Positions 25,190-33,390 of a stretch of DNA of 36,063 bases are shown here, piece by piece. Source of the DNA: Chthoniobacter flavus. Lineage in GTDB: Bacteria; Verrucomicrobiota; Verrucomicrobiia; Chthoniobacterales; Terrimicrobiaceae. Under the pieces are notes generated by a model. The model had not been told where the DNA came from, did not search any database, and saw only the letters and a list, made by a program, of their open reading frames with translations. Both the position numbers and the translations under genes were made by a program. The first letter of the stretch is position 1. Each line of letters begins with the position of its first letter. The stretch spans positions 1 through 36,063 of the forward strand of contig CAMCXK010000029.1 in the NCBI GenBank assembly GCA_945883435.1. Reading direction: 5' to 3'.

Positions 25190-26187
25190 GACTGCGCCTC
25201 GCGCCGTTTTCGGGAAAGGTAGAACCAGGCGCCCGGAAGTCCCCACAGGAAGTAAATCATCATGCCGGCCAGGGAGACGAGCGTTCCCAAACCGAGGGCG
25301 GTGCCGCAGAGTTCGTGCAACAGGCGGTCGAGTAGGGCTTCTCGGACCCCCATGCCATTCAGGCTGATCGGGAGCGACGAGACGGCTGTCACCAGTGGCA
25401 TGATGGACATGGTGTCGAGGATGCTGACGCGGGAGGTGAAGGCGAGGGCGACAAAGGAAAAGGCTGCAAAGAAGCTGAGAAGCATCGGCACGGTGTAAAA
25501 CGCTCCGAGCAGGGCTTCGCGTCGGTTTTCGATGCAGAGTTGCCAGAGGGTTGAGAGTTTCACGATCTGGGCCCGGAAAGGCAACGAGGCTGGAATGCGC
25601 TCCACGAGATGGCGCTTGGTGAGGAGAAACGATGCCGCCAGGCCGATCGCCATCGAGAAGAGAATGATGGCAAAAATCTTCATGGTATTGCCGACGCCCA
25701 TGCTCCGGGCGAACCACTCGCTGCGTCCCCAGGCGAAGCCCAGTCCCATCGCCACAAGGACCAGAACTGCCAGCAGGCGGTCCACAGCCACGCTGAGGAA
25801 TCCCGCCGTGCGCTGCTCGGGGTGTTCCCGCATGAGGTAAAGCACGCGCACCACATCACCACCGGTGGTGCCTGGCAGAAACTGGTTGAAAAACGCGCCG
25901 ATGAAAAACAACCGGGTCGTTTCGGCCAACGGGACCTCGACGTGAAGCATTTTTAGAAAGAGTTGCCAACGTAGAATGCCAAAAAGTTCACAGAGACCCG
26001 CTGCCACAAGGGCCGCGATCAACCATCGCCAATCGGCCGCTGCCAGCGCATGGGCCATATCGGCGCGGCGCTCCGGATCATGCAGCACCCACCAAAGCAG
26101 GGCGATGGTAACGATCGCTTGAAATATCTTGATCGCCACATCGAGGACGTTGCGTCTTTCGGGCCGGTGTGGGCTGGTGGATTCCAC
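25186..26187 (-). CDS. Flippase-like integral membrane protein (lysylphosphatidylglycerol synthase TM / UPF0104 family)
   Basis: This 333-residue polytopic protein has roughly seven to eight membrane helices. It matches the UPF0104/AglD-like family through RWQLFLKMLHVEVPLAETTRLFFIGAFFNQFLPGTTGGDVVR, where the 'FFNQFLPGTTGGD' part is the diagnostic motif, and through SLPISLNGMGVREALL. Family members are thought to flip or anchor lipid-linked groups; no aminoacyl-transferase domain is present, so this is the membrane part only. The start is a GTG at 26187, 18 bases after the glycosyltransferase gene. The stop overlaps the permease start (ATGA). The nearby glycosyltransferase suggests a glycolipid or polysaccharide role. 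Confidence 0.88.
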   Translation of the reverse strand: MESTSPHRPERRNVLDVAIKIFQAIVTIALLWWVLHDPERRADMAHALAAADWRWLIAALVAAGLCELFGILRWQLFLKMLHVEVPLAETTRLFFIGAFFNQFLPGTTGGDVVRVLYLMREHPEQRTAGFLSVAVDRLLAVLVLVAMGLGFAWGRSEWFARSMGVGNTMKIFAIILFSMAIGLAASFLLTKRHLVERIPASLPFRAQIVKLSTLWQLCIENRREALLGAFYTVPMLLSFFAAFSFVALAFTSRVSILDTMSIMPLVTAVSSLPISLNGMGVREALLDRLLHELCGTALGLGTLVSLAGMMIYFLWGLPGAWFYLSRKRREAQS

Positions 26188-26205
26188 GCGATCGAGGCCG
26201 TGTGT

Positions 26206-27804
26206 TCAGGCGGCTTGGGAGGCGAGGGGAAGTTTGCGTGGCATGCGACCACGACGCTTGGCGGTGGGTTTTTCAGGCGCCTCCTTGGCCTCGACTGCCT
26301 TTTTCGTCCCATGGCCGTTCGCTCCGTGGCCATTGATGCCATAACCATTGATGTGTCCGTTTCCATTCACTTTCGAAGGAGCGGAAGACTGGGATAGGGC
26401 ATCAAAACCGGGGAACACCGGATGATTTTCAACAACCGCTGCGACGGGTTCCGGAGGAGGTGTGGCCTTGTTGCGGGAGGAGGGGGCTGGCTTTTGACGC
26501 GGGTTGGTTTTTTTCGAGCGGGGTTGCGTCCGCGGATGGAGCTTGGGGTTGAGTTGTCGAGCGTTGAGGAGTGCTGGCGCGGGAGGTTTTTCACCCTCCC
26601 AACCTTCGAATTGGCGCACGGGAGTCTTGCGGCCTTTGACAAGATCGGCGACGGACTCAAGGAGGCGGGTCACATTGGTCTCCCAAGTCGCATGATCCTC
26701 GAAGCCTTGCCAGTCGGGTTCAGGCAACTCGCTGTGGATAAGAGTGGCCATTCCATCGGCGACGGCATCGCTGGAGTCGGGTTCGACATAGATTCCCAAG
26801 CCGAACTGCTCCACCAAATCGCGCATGGGGCTGGTTCCACTGGATGCCAAGACACGCCGGCGCGCCGCTACCGCAGTCGCGAGTGTGGCCGATTGCGAGT
26901 GAAATGCGGAGTTGTAGGTCAGCAAGATAAAATCTGCAGCCCGGAAGTAACTGAGGCGCCTTTCGTCCGGCACAAAGTCATCCGAGATGAACACCCGTCC
27001 GGATAGGCCGAGGTCGTCGGCCAGATTCTGGTAGTATTTCATCGGCCGATCTTTGTGTGAAGCCACGCTGCCAAGGACGACGAGATAGACCTCGGGGTTG
27101 TCCATGAGTGCGCGAATGGCCAAATCGATATTTTTGTGGTTGCGAATGGTTCCGAAAGCCAAAAGGACCCTCTTGCCACGCGGCACTTTCCATTTCGCAC
27201 GGATGGACTTTGGGTTTTCCGGAAGTTGGGGGACATTGTCGGGTCCCAGCGGAACCTCCACGACGCGAATGTGCCGGGGCAAAGAAGCGGGATTGGAGAA
27301 GCGTTTATGGGCGATTCCGATTTTGAACGGGTTGAACGACAACCGGGCGGCAAAGTCATTCCACCATTTGGGACCGAGGGCGTGATCGCGGGCCGAGAAG
27401 TGAAGGTTGGTGGCGTAAATGATCCGCAGAAATGAAGCCAAAGCCATGTGGGGCCAGATCCAAAACGGCGATTGGGTATCGGTGTGGCTGGCGGTGAGCA
27501 CGACGCGGGGACGTTGGAGGTAGACTTCCCAAGCAAAGCGCCATTGGTTGCGGATGGTCTGGAGAACCTTTCCCACCTTCCTTGACCAGATGCTGGTGTT
27601 TTGAGTGGCTCCTTCGATCATGCAGGCGGTGATCGGGTAGGCTGCGTCGCGTGTGCGGGCATAGCCCACGCTGCAAAGAACATGCACTTTCACGCCAGCG
27701 TCATGAAGGGCATTGGCTTGGTGATGAACCTGATCCGGAACCACCCCATGGGAACCAGGGCAATGGATCAAAACATCGACAGACTGTTGACGGGACGAAG
27801 GCAT
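26206..27804 (-). CDS. GT4-type glycosyltransferase with unusual basic tail
   Basis: The 532-residue protein is a GT-B glycosyltransferase for about 400 residues. After an N-terminal acceptor domain come RGKRVLLAFGTIRNHKNIDLAIRAL, GRVFISDDFVPDERRLSYFRAADFILLTY and ATAVAARRRVLASSGTSPMRDLVEQFGLGIYVEPDSSDAVADGM. These are the donor-binding elements of family 4-like enzymes. The last 120 or so residues are low-complexity and rich in Pro, Lys, Arg and Asn. They include a Gly/Asn/His repeat at 480-499 and an AT-hook-like KRRGRMPRK near the end. No known domain fits that tail. It starts the ten-gene minus-strand run. Confidence 0.85.
   Translation of the reverse strand: MPSSRQQSVDVLIHCPGSHGVVPDQVHHQANALHDAGVKVHVLCSVGYARTRDAAYPITACMIEGATQNTSIWSRKVGKVLQTIRNQWRFAWEVYLQRPRVVLTASHTDTQSPFWIWPHMALASFLRIIYATNLHFSARDHALGPKWWNDFAARLSFNPFKIGIAHKRFSNPASLPRHIRVVEVPLGPDNVPQLPENPKSIRAKWKVPRGKRVLLAFGTIRNHKNIDLAIRALMDNPEVYLVVLGSVASHKDRPMKYYQNLADDLGLSGRVFISDDFVPDERRLSYFRAADFILLTYNSAFHSQSATLATAVAARRRVLASSGTSPMRDLVEQFGLGIYVEPDSSDAVADGMATLIHSELPEPDWQGFEDHATWETNVTRLLESVADLVKGRKTPVRQFEGWEGEKPPAPALLNARQLNPKLHPRTQPRSKKTNPRQKPAPSSRNKATPPPEPVAAVVENHPVFPGFDALSQSSAPSKVNGNGHINGYGINGHGANGHGTKKAVEAKEAPEKPTAKRRGRMPRKLPLASQAA
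26308..26367 (-). repeat. Asn-Gly-rich short peptide repeat in the glycosyltransferase tail
   Basis: Residues 480-499 read as five imperfect four-to-five-residue units of the type N-G-(N/H/Y)-G-x: NGNGHI, NGYGI, NGHGA, NGHG. The DNA repeats are imperfect copies of CAATGGCCACGG-like units on the minus strand. Short units like these can gain or lose copies by slippage. Function unknown. Confidence 0.7.
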
Positions 27805-27931
27805 CGTTCGGGGAAGTTAGATCGGACAACAACCAGTTGCCGGGGAGACTGCCAAAGGGGGACAGATTGCGAACTGGTATGCTTGGGGTCTCGATGGCAT
27901 TTTTGTAAGAATCCGGACTCCCAAACGTGGT

Positions 27932-27961
27932 CTTCGATCCCTCGAAGGGCAAGTTTTTTTT
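27932..27961 (+). terminator. Weak hairpin with T run
   Basis: CTTCGA (27932-27937) pairs with TCGAAG (27942-27947) over a TCCC loop, and a run of eight T starts six bases later. The gap between stem and T run makes it a poor terminator. There is no annotated plus-strand gene before it, so it may be chance or may end an unseen short transcript. Confidence 0.2.
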
Positions 27962-28067
27962 GGCCATGGGCCGGTGGCACAATTTGCTCAATGCGTGTCG
28001 AGGTATTCGACGGGTGGATTCAAAAGCTGATTTTTTGCATCTCTTGGAAATGCGGGTAGCTTGAAGG

Positions 28068-28160
28068 ATGTTTTTCCCGATCTTGACTCTTTCCGTTTTG
28101 TCCGTTCTGGCCTTGGCTTGCGTGGCAGCGCCGTTTTTATTGTCAAACGCCCGAGATTGA
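28068..28160 (+). CDS. Possible 30-residue small membrane protein
   Basis: An ATG at 28068, with GAAGG touching it, opens a frame of 30 codons ending TGA at 28158-28160. The peptide is one hydrophobic helix (FFPILTLSVLSVLALACVAAPFLL) with a short polar end (SNARD), the look of a single-pass small membrane protein. It sits 50 bases before sppA on the same strand, so it could be a leader peptide. Length alone gives no coding evidence and the ribosome site is too close to the start. Confidence 0.2.
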   Translation: MFFPILTLSVLSVLALACVAAPFLLSNARD

Positions 28161-28210
28161 CCGGGATTGCGACTTGAGGTGGGGGAAGGTTTCGGACAGA
28201 GATTGGAGCA

Positions 28211-29206
28211 ATGAAAAAATCCGGCTGTTTTATCGCTGTTCTCTTGGTGGCGGTATGTGCGAGTCTTTTTGCAAATCTTCTCCTTTTGGCCCTGCTCGGG
28301 GCGCAGGGCGGGGCTTCCATGGCACGGGTGAAGGTGCTGCCGCAAAAGGAATACGAGGAGGAGGTTTTGCAAAGTGGATCGGGAGCCTCGAAAATTGCCG
28401 TCATCCCGCTGGACGGGGTGATTGGTTTCGGTATGGCCGGACCACTTGGGGAGTCGTTGGTGGAGGATTTTAAAATTGCCTTGGACCAGGCGGCTCGCGA
28501 CCCGCAGGTCAAGGCGGTGCTCATCGATATCGACTCTCCGGGCGGGGAGATCACCGCTTCGGATGTGCTTTATGATGCTCTTTTGCAATTTCCCGAGGAA
28601 AAGCCGGTGTTGGCTTTTTTCAATTCGATCGGAGCCAGCGGAGCCTATTACACCGCCTGCGGTGCGGACTGGATCATGTGCAACGACACGACTTTCACAG
28701 GCAGCATTGGTGTGATTATTTCGACGCTGAACTACCGCGACCTGTTTGGAAAAGTCGGGCTGGAATCGGTGGTGTTCAAAAGTGGCCGTTTCAAAGACAT
28801 GCTCAACGGTGCCCGGGAGATGAATGACGAGGAAAAGGCTTACGTCCAAGGGCTCGTGATGCAAAGCTACGATCGGTTTCTCGGAATTGTGGCCGAGGCC
28901 CGGCGGCTCGATCCGGAAGCCCTTCGCAAAGGGCCGGCGGACGGTCGCATTCTTAGCGGCAGCGATGCCTTTGCAGCGGGGTTGGTGGACCAGTTGGGCT
29001 ATGTCGAGGAAGCCTATGAGAAGGCGCGGGAACTTTCCAAGGCTCCCGACGCGGAGGTGGTCCGCTATGTGCGCACCTATTCATTCGACCGGTTCCTTCG
29101 TCTTTTCGGCGAGGTGGCTTCGCCCAAGGTTGAGATCCAGTTGCCGCTCCAGAATGTGCTCAAGCCGGGCCGCGTGTATCTGTTGCCGCCTTTTTTTGCG
29201 CCGTGA
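28211..29206 (+). CDS. sppA: Signal peptide peptidase SppA, short (36K) type
   Basis: The 331-residue membrane-anchored serine protease of family S49 degrades cleaved signal peptides and other short membrane peptides. An N-terminal helix (CFIAVLLVAVCASLFANLLLLALLG) anchors it with the catalytic part outside. IAVIPLDGVIG, LIDIDSPGGEITASD and SIGASGAYYTACGAD (nucleophile Ser143) lead to FKSGRFKDM, where Lys195 is the likely base. The 52-residue Ser-Lys spacing equals that reported for Bacillus SppA (147/199). This is the single-domain form, which works as an oligomer. GGAG precedes the ATG. The stop overlaps the GTG of the SUI1 gene. Confidence 0.93.
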   Translation: MKKSGCFIAVLLVAVCASLFANLLLLALLGAQGGASMARVKVLPQKEYEEEVLQSGSGASKIAVIPLDGVIGFGMAGPLGESLVEDFKIALDQAARDPQVKAVLIDIDSPGGEITASDVLYDALLQFPEEKPVLAFFNSIGASGAYYTACGADWIMCNDTTFTGSIGVIISTLNYRDLFGKVGLESVVFKSGRFKDMLNGAREMNDEEKAYVQGLVMQSYDRFLGIVAEARRLDPEALRKGPADGRILSGSDAFAAGLVDQLGYVEEAYEKARELSKAPDAEVVRYVRTYSFDRFLRLFGEVASPKVEIQLPLQNVLKPGRVYLLPPFFAP

Positions 29207-29565
29207 AACGAATCGATACCTCGGGCCGCCAAGAGGCGCTGCAATCCCCTTTTGCCGGTTTGCAGATTGAGGGCCTTCCCGAAGGTCCGGCTGACACAGC
29301 CTTTCCAGTCACACCAGGCAAGCCAGGGCGTATTGTTTTGCGCCGGGAGACGGCCCAACGGGGCGGGAAGACAGTGGTCGTCGTCACGGGTTTCGAGGAG
29401 CAACATCGCACATCCGATATCAACGAAATTGCCCGCGCGGCCCGTCAGGCCTGTGGTTGCGGGGGAACAGTGCGGGGACGCGAGATCGAGCTTCAGGGGG
29501 ATCTGGTGCCTGCGGTGCGACGGTTTTTCGAGGCGCAGGGATTCCGGGTTGCGGGCGAGAAGTGA
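29203..29565 (+). CDS. SUI1/eIF1-like translation factor (YciH family)
   Basis: The 120-residue protein has a variable N-terminal half and then the SUI1 fold: VTPGKPGRIVLRRETAQRGGKTVVVVTGFE, NEIARAARQACGCGGTVRGREIELQGDLVPAVRRFFEAQGF. The 'CGCGGTV..REIELQGD' signature is the one shared by eIF1, archaeal and bacterial YciH proteins, which influence start-codon choice at the ribosome. The start is a GTG overlapping the sppA stop (GTGA, 29203-29206). Its place in an operon with a membrane peptidase has no evident functional reason. The stop probably overlaps the next gene's GTG. Confidence 0.92.
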   Translation: MKRIDTSGRQEALQSPFAGLQIEGLPEGPADTAFPVTPGKPGRIVLRRETAQRGGKTVVVVTGFEEQHRTSDINEIARAARQACGCGGTVRGREIELQGDLVPAVRRFFEAQGFRVAGEK

Positions 29566-30407
29566 AAGCGGACGCTGTCATGACAGGGGCAGGGTCGGAG
29601 TTTGATTTTTCCCGTTCGGCGTTGGTGATCGCCGGGCACGGATCGACGGTGAATCCCGATTCGAGTGCCCCCACGTTGGCCCATGCGGAATCGATCCGGC
29701 GGCGGGCCATTTTTGCGGAGGTGGCCGTTTGTTTTTGGAAGGAGGAGCCTGGCTTCCGCGAAGTGCTGAGAATGGTTGACAGCCCGGTGGTCTATATTGT
29801 GCCGAATTTCATCAGCGAAGGGTATTTCACCCAAACCGTGATTCCCCGCGAGTTGGAGTTGGAGGGGGGCATCACCCGGCGCGGCGGGCGCACGATTTTC
29901 TATTGCGAACCGGCGGGGAATCATCCGGCCATGACCGATTTGCTTCTGCGGCAGGCATCCGCTGTCGCACCGGGGGTGTCGCCTTCGGAAACGTCCCTGC
30001 TGGTGGTGGGCCATGGCACCGGACTGAATGAAAACTCCGCGCAAGCGGTGAGAAGCCAGGTCGCAAAAATCAACGAGCGGGGCCTCTATGCCGAGGTCCT
30101 GCCCGCCTACATGGAGGAGGCGCCGCTTATTTCCGAGTGGGACTCGCTGGCTTCGCGGTCCCATGTCGTGGTGGTGCCGTTTTTTATTTCGGATGGATTG
30201 CACAGCTACCAAGACATACCGGTTTTGCTGGGGCTGAGCGCTGAGACCGGACCGGCGGCCAGCCAATCCGCGATTTTCCGGCGCAATCCCTACCGCCTGC
30301 GCGGCCGAACGCTTTTTTACAGCGGAGCCATCGGTGCGGATCCGCGATTTGCCGAGGTGATTCTCGATCAGGTGAGGGCCGCGTCCGCAAGCACTACTGG
30401 CGCGTAA
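29562..30407 (+). CDS. Two-domain CbiX/sirohydrochlorin chelatase-like protein
   Basis: This protein of about 281 residues has two copies of the chelatase fold. Each begins with a His-Gly motif (HGSTVN at His26; HGTGLN at His151). The second ends FFISDGLHSYQDIPVLLG with the second metal-site His (His214), as in CbiX and SirB, which insert cobalt or iron into sirohydrochlorin. In the first copy the matching position is Phe89 (ISEGYFTQTVIP), so only the C-terminal half has a complete site. Whether it still makes corrinoid or siroheme is open; no tetrapyrrole genes are nearby. The GTG at 29562 overlaps the SUI1 stop; the ATG at 29580 is the alternative. Its end overlaps the convergent symporter by 14 bases. 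Confidence 0.85.
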   Translation: MKADAVMTGAGSEFDFSRSALVIAGHGSTVNPDSSAPTLAHAESIRRRAIFAEVAVCFWKEEPGFREVLRMVDSPVVYIVPNFISEGYFTQTVIPRELELEGGITRRGGRTIFYCEPAGNHPAMTDLLLRQASAVAPGVSPSETSLLVVGHGTGLNENSAQAVRSQVAKINERGLYAEVLPAYMEEAPLISEWDSLASRSHVVVVPFFISDGLHSYQDIPVLLGLSAETGPAASQSAIFRRNPYRLRGRTLFYSGAIGADPRFAEVILDQVRAASASTTGA

Positions 30408-32022
30408 GGTTGCCTCCGGTAGGGGTTCGAAAAAGACCGCCGACGAAAAGCGTCGTCAGGCTTCCGATAAAAACATAATACGGCCAAGCGATCGCGGGCC
30501 ACCATTCCGGCATGAAGCCGCCAAAGTTCCATTCCCCGGGGAGGACTTGGAACCGCGCCAGGGCTCCGAGATCAAGAGCGGGAATCTTGACTTTTCCCAA
30601 AACCAGCACGGCGACGATGCCTAGAAGCATGGCGGCCACGTTTGCCACATCGTGCCCGCGTGATTTGGTCAACACGCCCAGCAGGAACACGCCCAGCAGG
30701 GATCCATATCCATAACCCAGAACACCCAATGCGAGGGGGATGATGGTGATGTTTGTCTCCAGCACGGCATAGGCAGCCGCGGTCGCAATCACAATCATCA
30801 GACACCCGAAAACCACGGTGGAGATTCGTGCCGCACGGATCGCCTGCACGTCGCTGGACGACTTGTTCAAATAAGGCTGGTAAAAGTCCCGGACGAACGA
30901 GGTCGCCAAGGCATTCAATGCGGCCGAAGTGGATCCCATCATGGTGGCAAAGACTCCAGCCACGATCAGGCCGCGGATGCCGACCGGCATTTCATGAACA
31001 ATGTAGTGTGCGAAAATTTCGTTGTGCGCCGCCGGAAGCCGGGGATCCGGGGAGATTTGGTAATGCACCCAGAGAAGAATTCCCACCGCAAGGAAGGCGA
31101 GAACGATCGGGATGTCGGCAAAGCCGCTCAAAATAAGGCTGAACCGGCTTTTCTTGATGTTTTCGGCGGTTAGCATGCGTTGCACCATGTCCTGGTCGGT
31201 TCCATGGGTGGCCATGGTCAGGAATGTCGATCCGAGAATGGCCGCGAGGATCGTGTAGGGGTTTTCCAGCATGGTGCGAAGGGCTTCGCCGAAGGGGCGC
31301 GTGGCTTCCCAACCGGTCTGGAACATGGCGACCGGCCGCCCGTCGAGCATTTCCCCGACTTTGCCGAGGCCGCCCGGGATGCTGTTGAGGATCGCGATAA
31401 TCGCGAAGACCACGGCGCCGCACATGAGGCAGGCTTGGATCAGGTCGGTCCAAACCACGGCTTTGATGCCCCCCACCGCGGTGTAGGCCGTGGTGACCAG
31501 AGTCACGAATACGATTCCCCAGAAGTAGGTCCACATCGTGATTTCGGCTCCCGGGAAAAGGAAGCGCCAGATCGCGACAAGAATCACGCCGCCCAGATAG
31601 AGGCGCACACCGATGCCAAGCACCCGGCCCAGCAGGAAAATGCCGCTCGCCATGTCCTTGGTCCGTGGACCAAAGCGGAGGGTGAGGTATTCGTAGATGC
31701 TCTGGACTTTGAACTGGAAATACGGGGCAATGAAAAGATAGGCGATGATGACGCGGGCGATGATGGTTCCAATGGCAAGCTGGGCGTAGGCGAAGCCGAG
31801 TGTTTTGTAACCCTCGGCCGGCGTCCCCAGAAAGGTGGCCGCGCTGGTCTCGGCGGCGATGATCGAGGCCAGCACTGCCCACCAGGGGATTTTATGGCCA
31901 CCGAGTGCGAATTCCTGCAGTGAGTCATTCTTGCGGCCTGCGTAGAGGCCGATACCGACGATGACCACGAAGTAGGTCAGAATGACCAATCCATCGATGA
32001 CCAGGGAAAGAGTGGATGTCAC
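30394..32022 (-). CDS. Sodium:solute symporter (SSS family)
   Basis: This 542-residue transporter with about 13 membrane helices brings a solute into the cell with sodium. The N-terminal YAGRKNDSLQEFALGGHKIPWWAV, the GTPAEGYKTLGFAYAQL helix region, and GSTSAALNALATSFVRDFYQPYL (sodium-site helix followed by the conserved 'RDFYxPYL') are all typical of the SSS family, close to sugar or sialic acid type members. The solute cannot be read from sequence. The GTG start at 32022 overlaps the argA stop (GTGA, 32019-32022); the frame is open further upstream but inside argA. The two genes are therefore co-transcribed, with no obvious shared pathway. Confidence 0.92.
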   Translation of the reverse strand: MTSTLSLVIDGLVILTYFVVIVGIGLYAGRKNDSLQEFALGGHKIPWWAVLASIIAAETSAATFLGTPAEGYKTLGFAYAQLAIGTIIARVIIAYLFIAPYFQFKVQSIYEYLTLRFGPRTKDMASGIFLLGRVLGIGVRLYLGGVILVAIWRFLFPGAEITMWTYFWGIVFVTLVTTAYTAVGGIKAVVWTDLIQACLMCGAVVFAIIAILNSIPGGLGKVGEMLDGRPVAMFQTGWEATRPFGEALRTMLENPYTILAAILGSTFLTMATHGTDQDMVQRMLTAENIKKSRFSLILSGFADIPIVLAFLAVGILLWVHYQISPDPRLPAAHNEIFAHYIVHEMPVGIRGLIVAGVFATMMGSTSAALNALATSFVRDFYQPYLNKSSSDVQAIRAARISTVVFGCLMIVIATAAAYAVLETNITIIPLALGVLGYGYGSLLGVFLLGVLTKSRGHDVANVAAMLLGIVAVLVLGKVKIPALDLGALARFQVLPGEWNFGGFMPEWWPAIAWPYYVFIGSLTTLFVGGLFRTPTGGNLTRQ

Positions 32023-33323
32023 GGGCGAAGGGTCTTGAGGAGAACGACCGAGTTGCGTCCGCTGGATTCGTAGCGCTGAAGGCGCTGCGGCGGCAAAATG
32101 GCGGGATCCGCAGGCGAGAACCCCCCTTTTTGCTGGAGGTAACTGTAAGCTTGTGTGGATAGGGCGAAGAGGTGCTTCACGCCCTTCTCCCGTGCAAGAT
32201 TCTCCACGAATGCCATGAGCTTGCGGCCGTAGCCTTGGTTTTCGTTGGCCTTGCGGACATGAAGGCAGGCCAGTTCCGCAGCCGACTGTTCGGGATAGAG
32301 ATGCAAGGCAACGCATGCCACGGCAGTGCGGTCGATTTCCAATAGCCAGTAGTCACCCAGGCACTCCAAAATCTCCGTGCGGGTGCGCCGAACGAGCTCC
32401 TCGTTCTTGACGGATTGGCGGATGAGCGAGATCACGGCGCGCACATCCTTTTTAAAGATGCGGCGGATTTGTTGGTATTCGTTCGAGTAAACCATCGTGC
32501 CGACGCCTTCGTGGCTGAAGACCTCGCTGAGAAGGGCCTCGTTGACGCCGCCATTGAGGACATGGGTGCGCGCCACCCCTTGGCGGCAGGCCTTGGCTCC
32601 GTTCTCGAGTTTCGAAAGAAGTCCCGCTGGAAGAGTGGACTTCTGGCGCCTTACAAGATCCTCGGTTTCGGTGATGGAAAGTTGCCGGGGCAGGGGAGTG
32701 GAGGAATCGAAAGCGCGCGACGGTGCAAGGTAGAGGATTTTCGCGGCCCCGAGTTCGACCGCCACTTCCAGCGCGATGCTGTCGGAGTTCGCGCGGTAGG
32801 TGCGCCCCTCGCCGTCGAAGCCAAGTGGAGGCACGACCGGAATGATGCCCTCGTCGAGGAGAAGCCGCAGGGCCTTGACATCGACGCGCTCGACCTTGCC
32901 GGTGAATTGTTGGTCCACGCCGCCCAGGATTCCGGCCGGGTGGACGATCAGGGCGTTGATGTAGGCGGCCCGGAGATCCACCGAGGAAAGGCCTTCCATG
33001 ATTTCGTTGGTCAGGCGGATGGCCGCGTCGATGCTCACTTGCAGTGTCGGTTCATCGGTGACACCGATGCCTTCGGATCCTGTGATGGCCACACCGCGCG
33101 CGGTGGCCAGCGCGGCGATTTGGTAACTGGCTCCGTGCACCAGCACCACCTTGATGCTCAGCGAGCGTAAAACCGCGATATCGAGGAGGAGATTGGCAAA
33201 ATTTTCGGAGCCGGCAACTTCGCCGTCGACGGCGACCACAAAGACCCTCTCCCGGAAGAGGGGCACGTATTGAAGGATTTCGCGGAGATCGGAGACGTTC
33301 ACAGGTTGCGAGATTCCTACCAA
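32019..33323 (-). CDS. argA: Amino-acid N-acetyltransferase (N-acetylglutamate synthase)
   Basis: The 434-residue enzyme makes N-acetylglutamate from glutamate and acetyl-CoA, the first step of arginine synthesis. It has the classic ArgA layout: an amino-acid kinase fold (VVAVDGEVAGSENFANLL, VLVHGASYQIAAL, GEGRTYRANSDSIALEVAVELGA) that normally binds arginine as feedback inhibitor, followed by a GNAT domain. The acetyl-CoA loop RKANENQGYGRKLM lies near residue 357, with KHLFALSTQAYSYLQQKGGF after it. The length matches E. coli ArgA (443). The start is a TTG at 33323 (MVGISQPVNVSDL); a GTG at 33302 is an alternative. It diverges from the TPR gene over a 67-base gap that should hold both promoters. 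Confidence 0.92.
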   Translation of the reverse strand: MVGISQPVNVSDLREILQYVPLFRERVFVVAVDGEVAGSENFANLLLDIAVLRSLSIKVVLVHGASYQIAALATARGVAITGSEGIGVTDEPTLQVSIDAAIRLTNEIMEGLSSVDLRAAYINALIVHPAGILGGVDQQFTGKVERVDVKALRLLLDEGIIPVVPPLGFDGEGRTYRANSDSIALEVAVELGAAKILYLAPSRAFDSSTPLPRQLSITETEDLVRRQKSTLPAGLLSKLENGAKACRQGVARTHVLNGGVNEALLSEVFSHEGVGTMVYSNEYQQIRRIFKKDVRAVISLIRQSVKNEELVRRTRTEILECLGDYWLLEIDRTAVACVALHLYPEQSAAELACLHVRKANENQGYGRKLMAFVENLAREKGVKHLFALSTQAYSYLQQKGGFSPADPAILPPQRLQRYESSGRNSVVLLKTLRP

Positions 33324-33390
33324 GGAACCGGCTTGCGAAAAGCCAAAATAACGCTCGCGGAAGCGCCCCCCCGGTCGGTATGTCTCAGCA

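Larger units (their letters stand above)
27805..28210. other. Divergent intergenic region of 406 bases
   Basis: This gap lies between the minus-strand glycosyltransferase run and the plus-strand sppA unit and must hold promoters for both. I see a short hairpin with a T run (27932-27961) and a 30-codon hydrophobic reading frame (28068-28160), each listed separately. A 387-codon minus-strand frame covers the gap but overlaps both flanking genes and has no protein-like pattern. I could not choose a convincing -35/-10 pair. Confidence 0.5.

Noticed and set aside
27701-28864. 387-codon minus-strand frame covering the gap before sppA
   Set aside because: It overlaps the start of the glycosyltransferase and the first two thirds of sppA, and the translation has no recognisable fold or bias.
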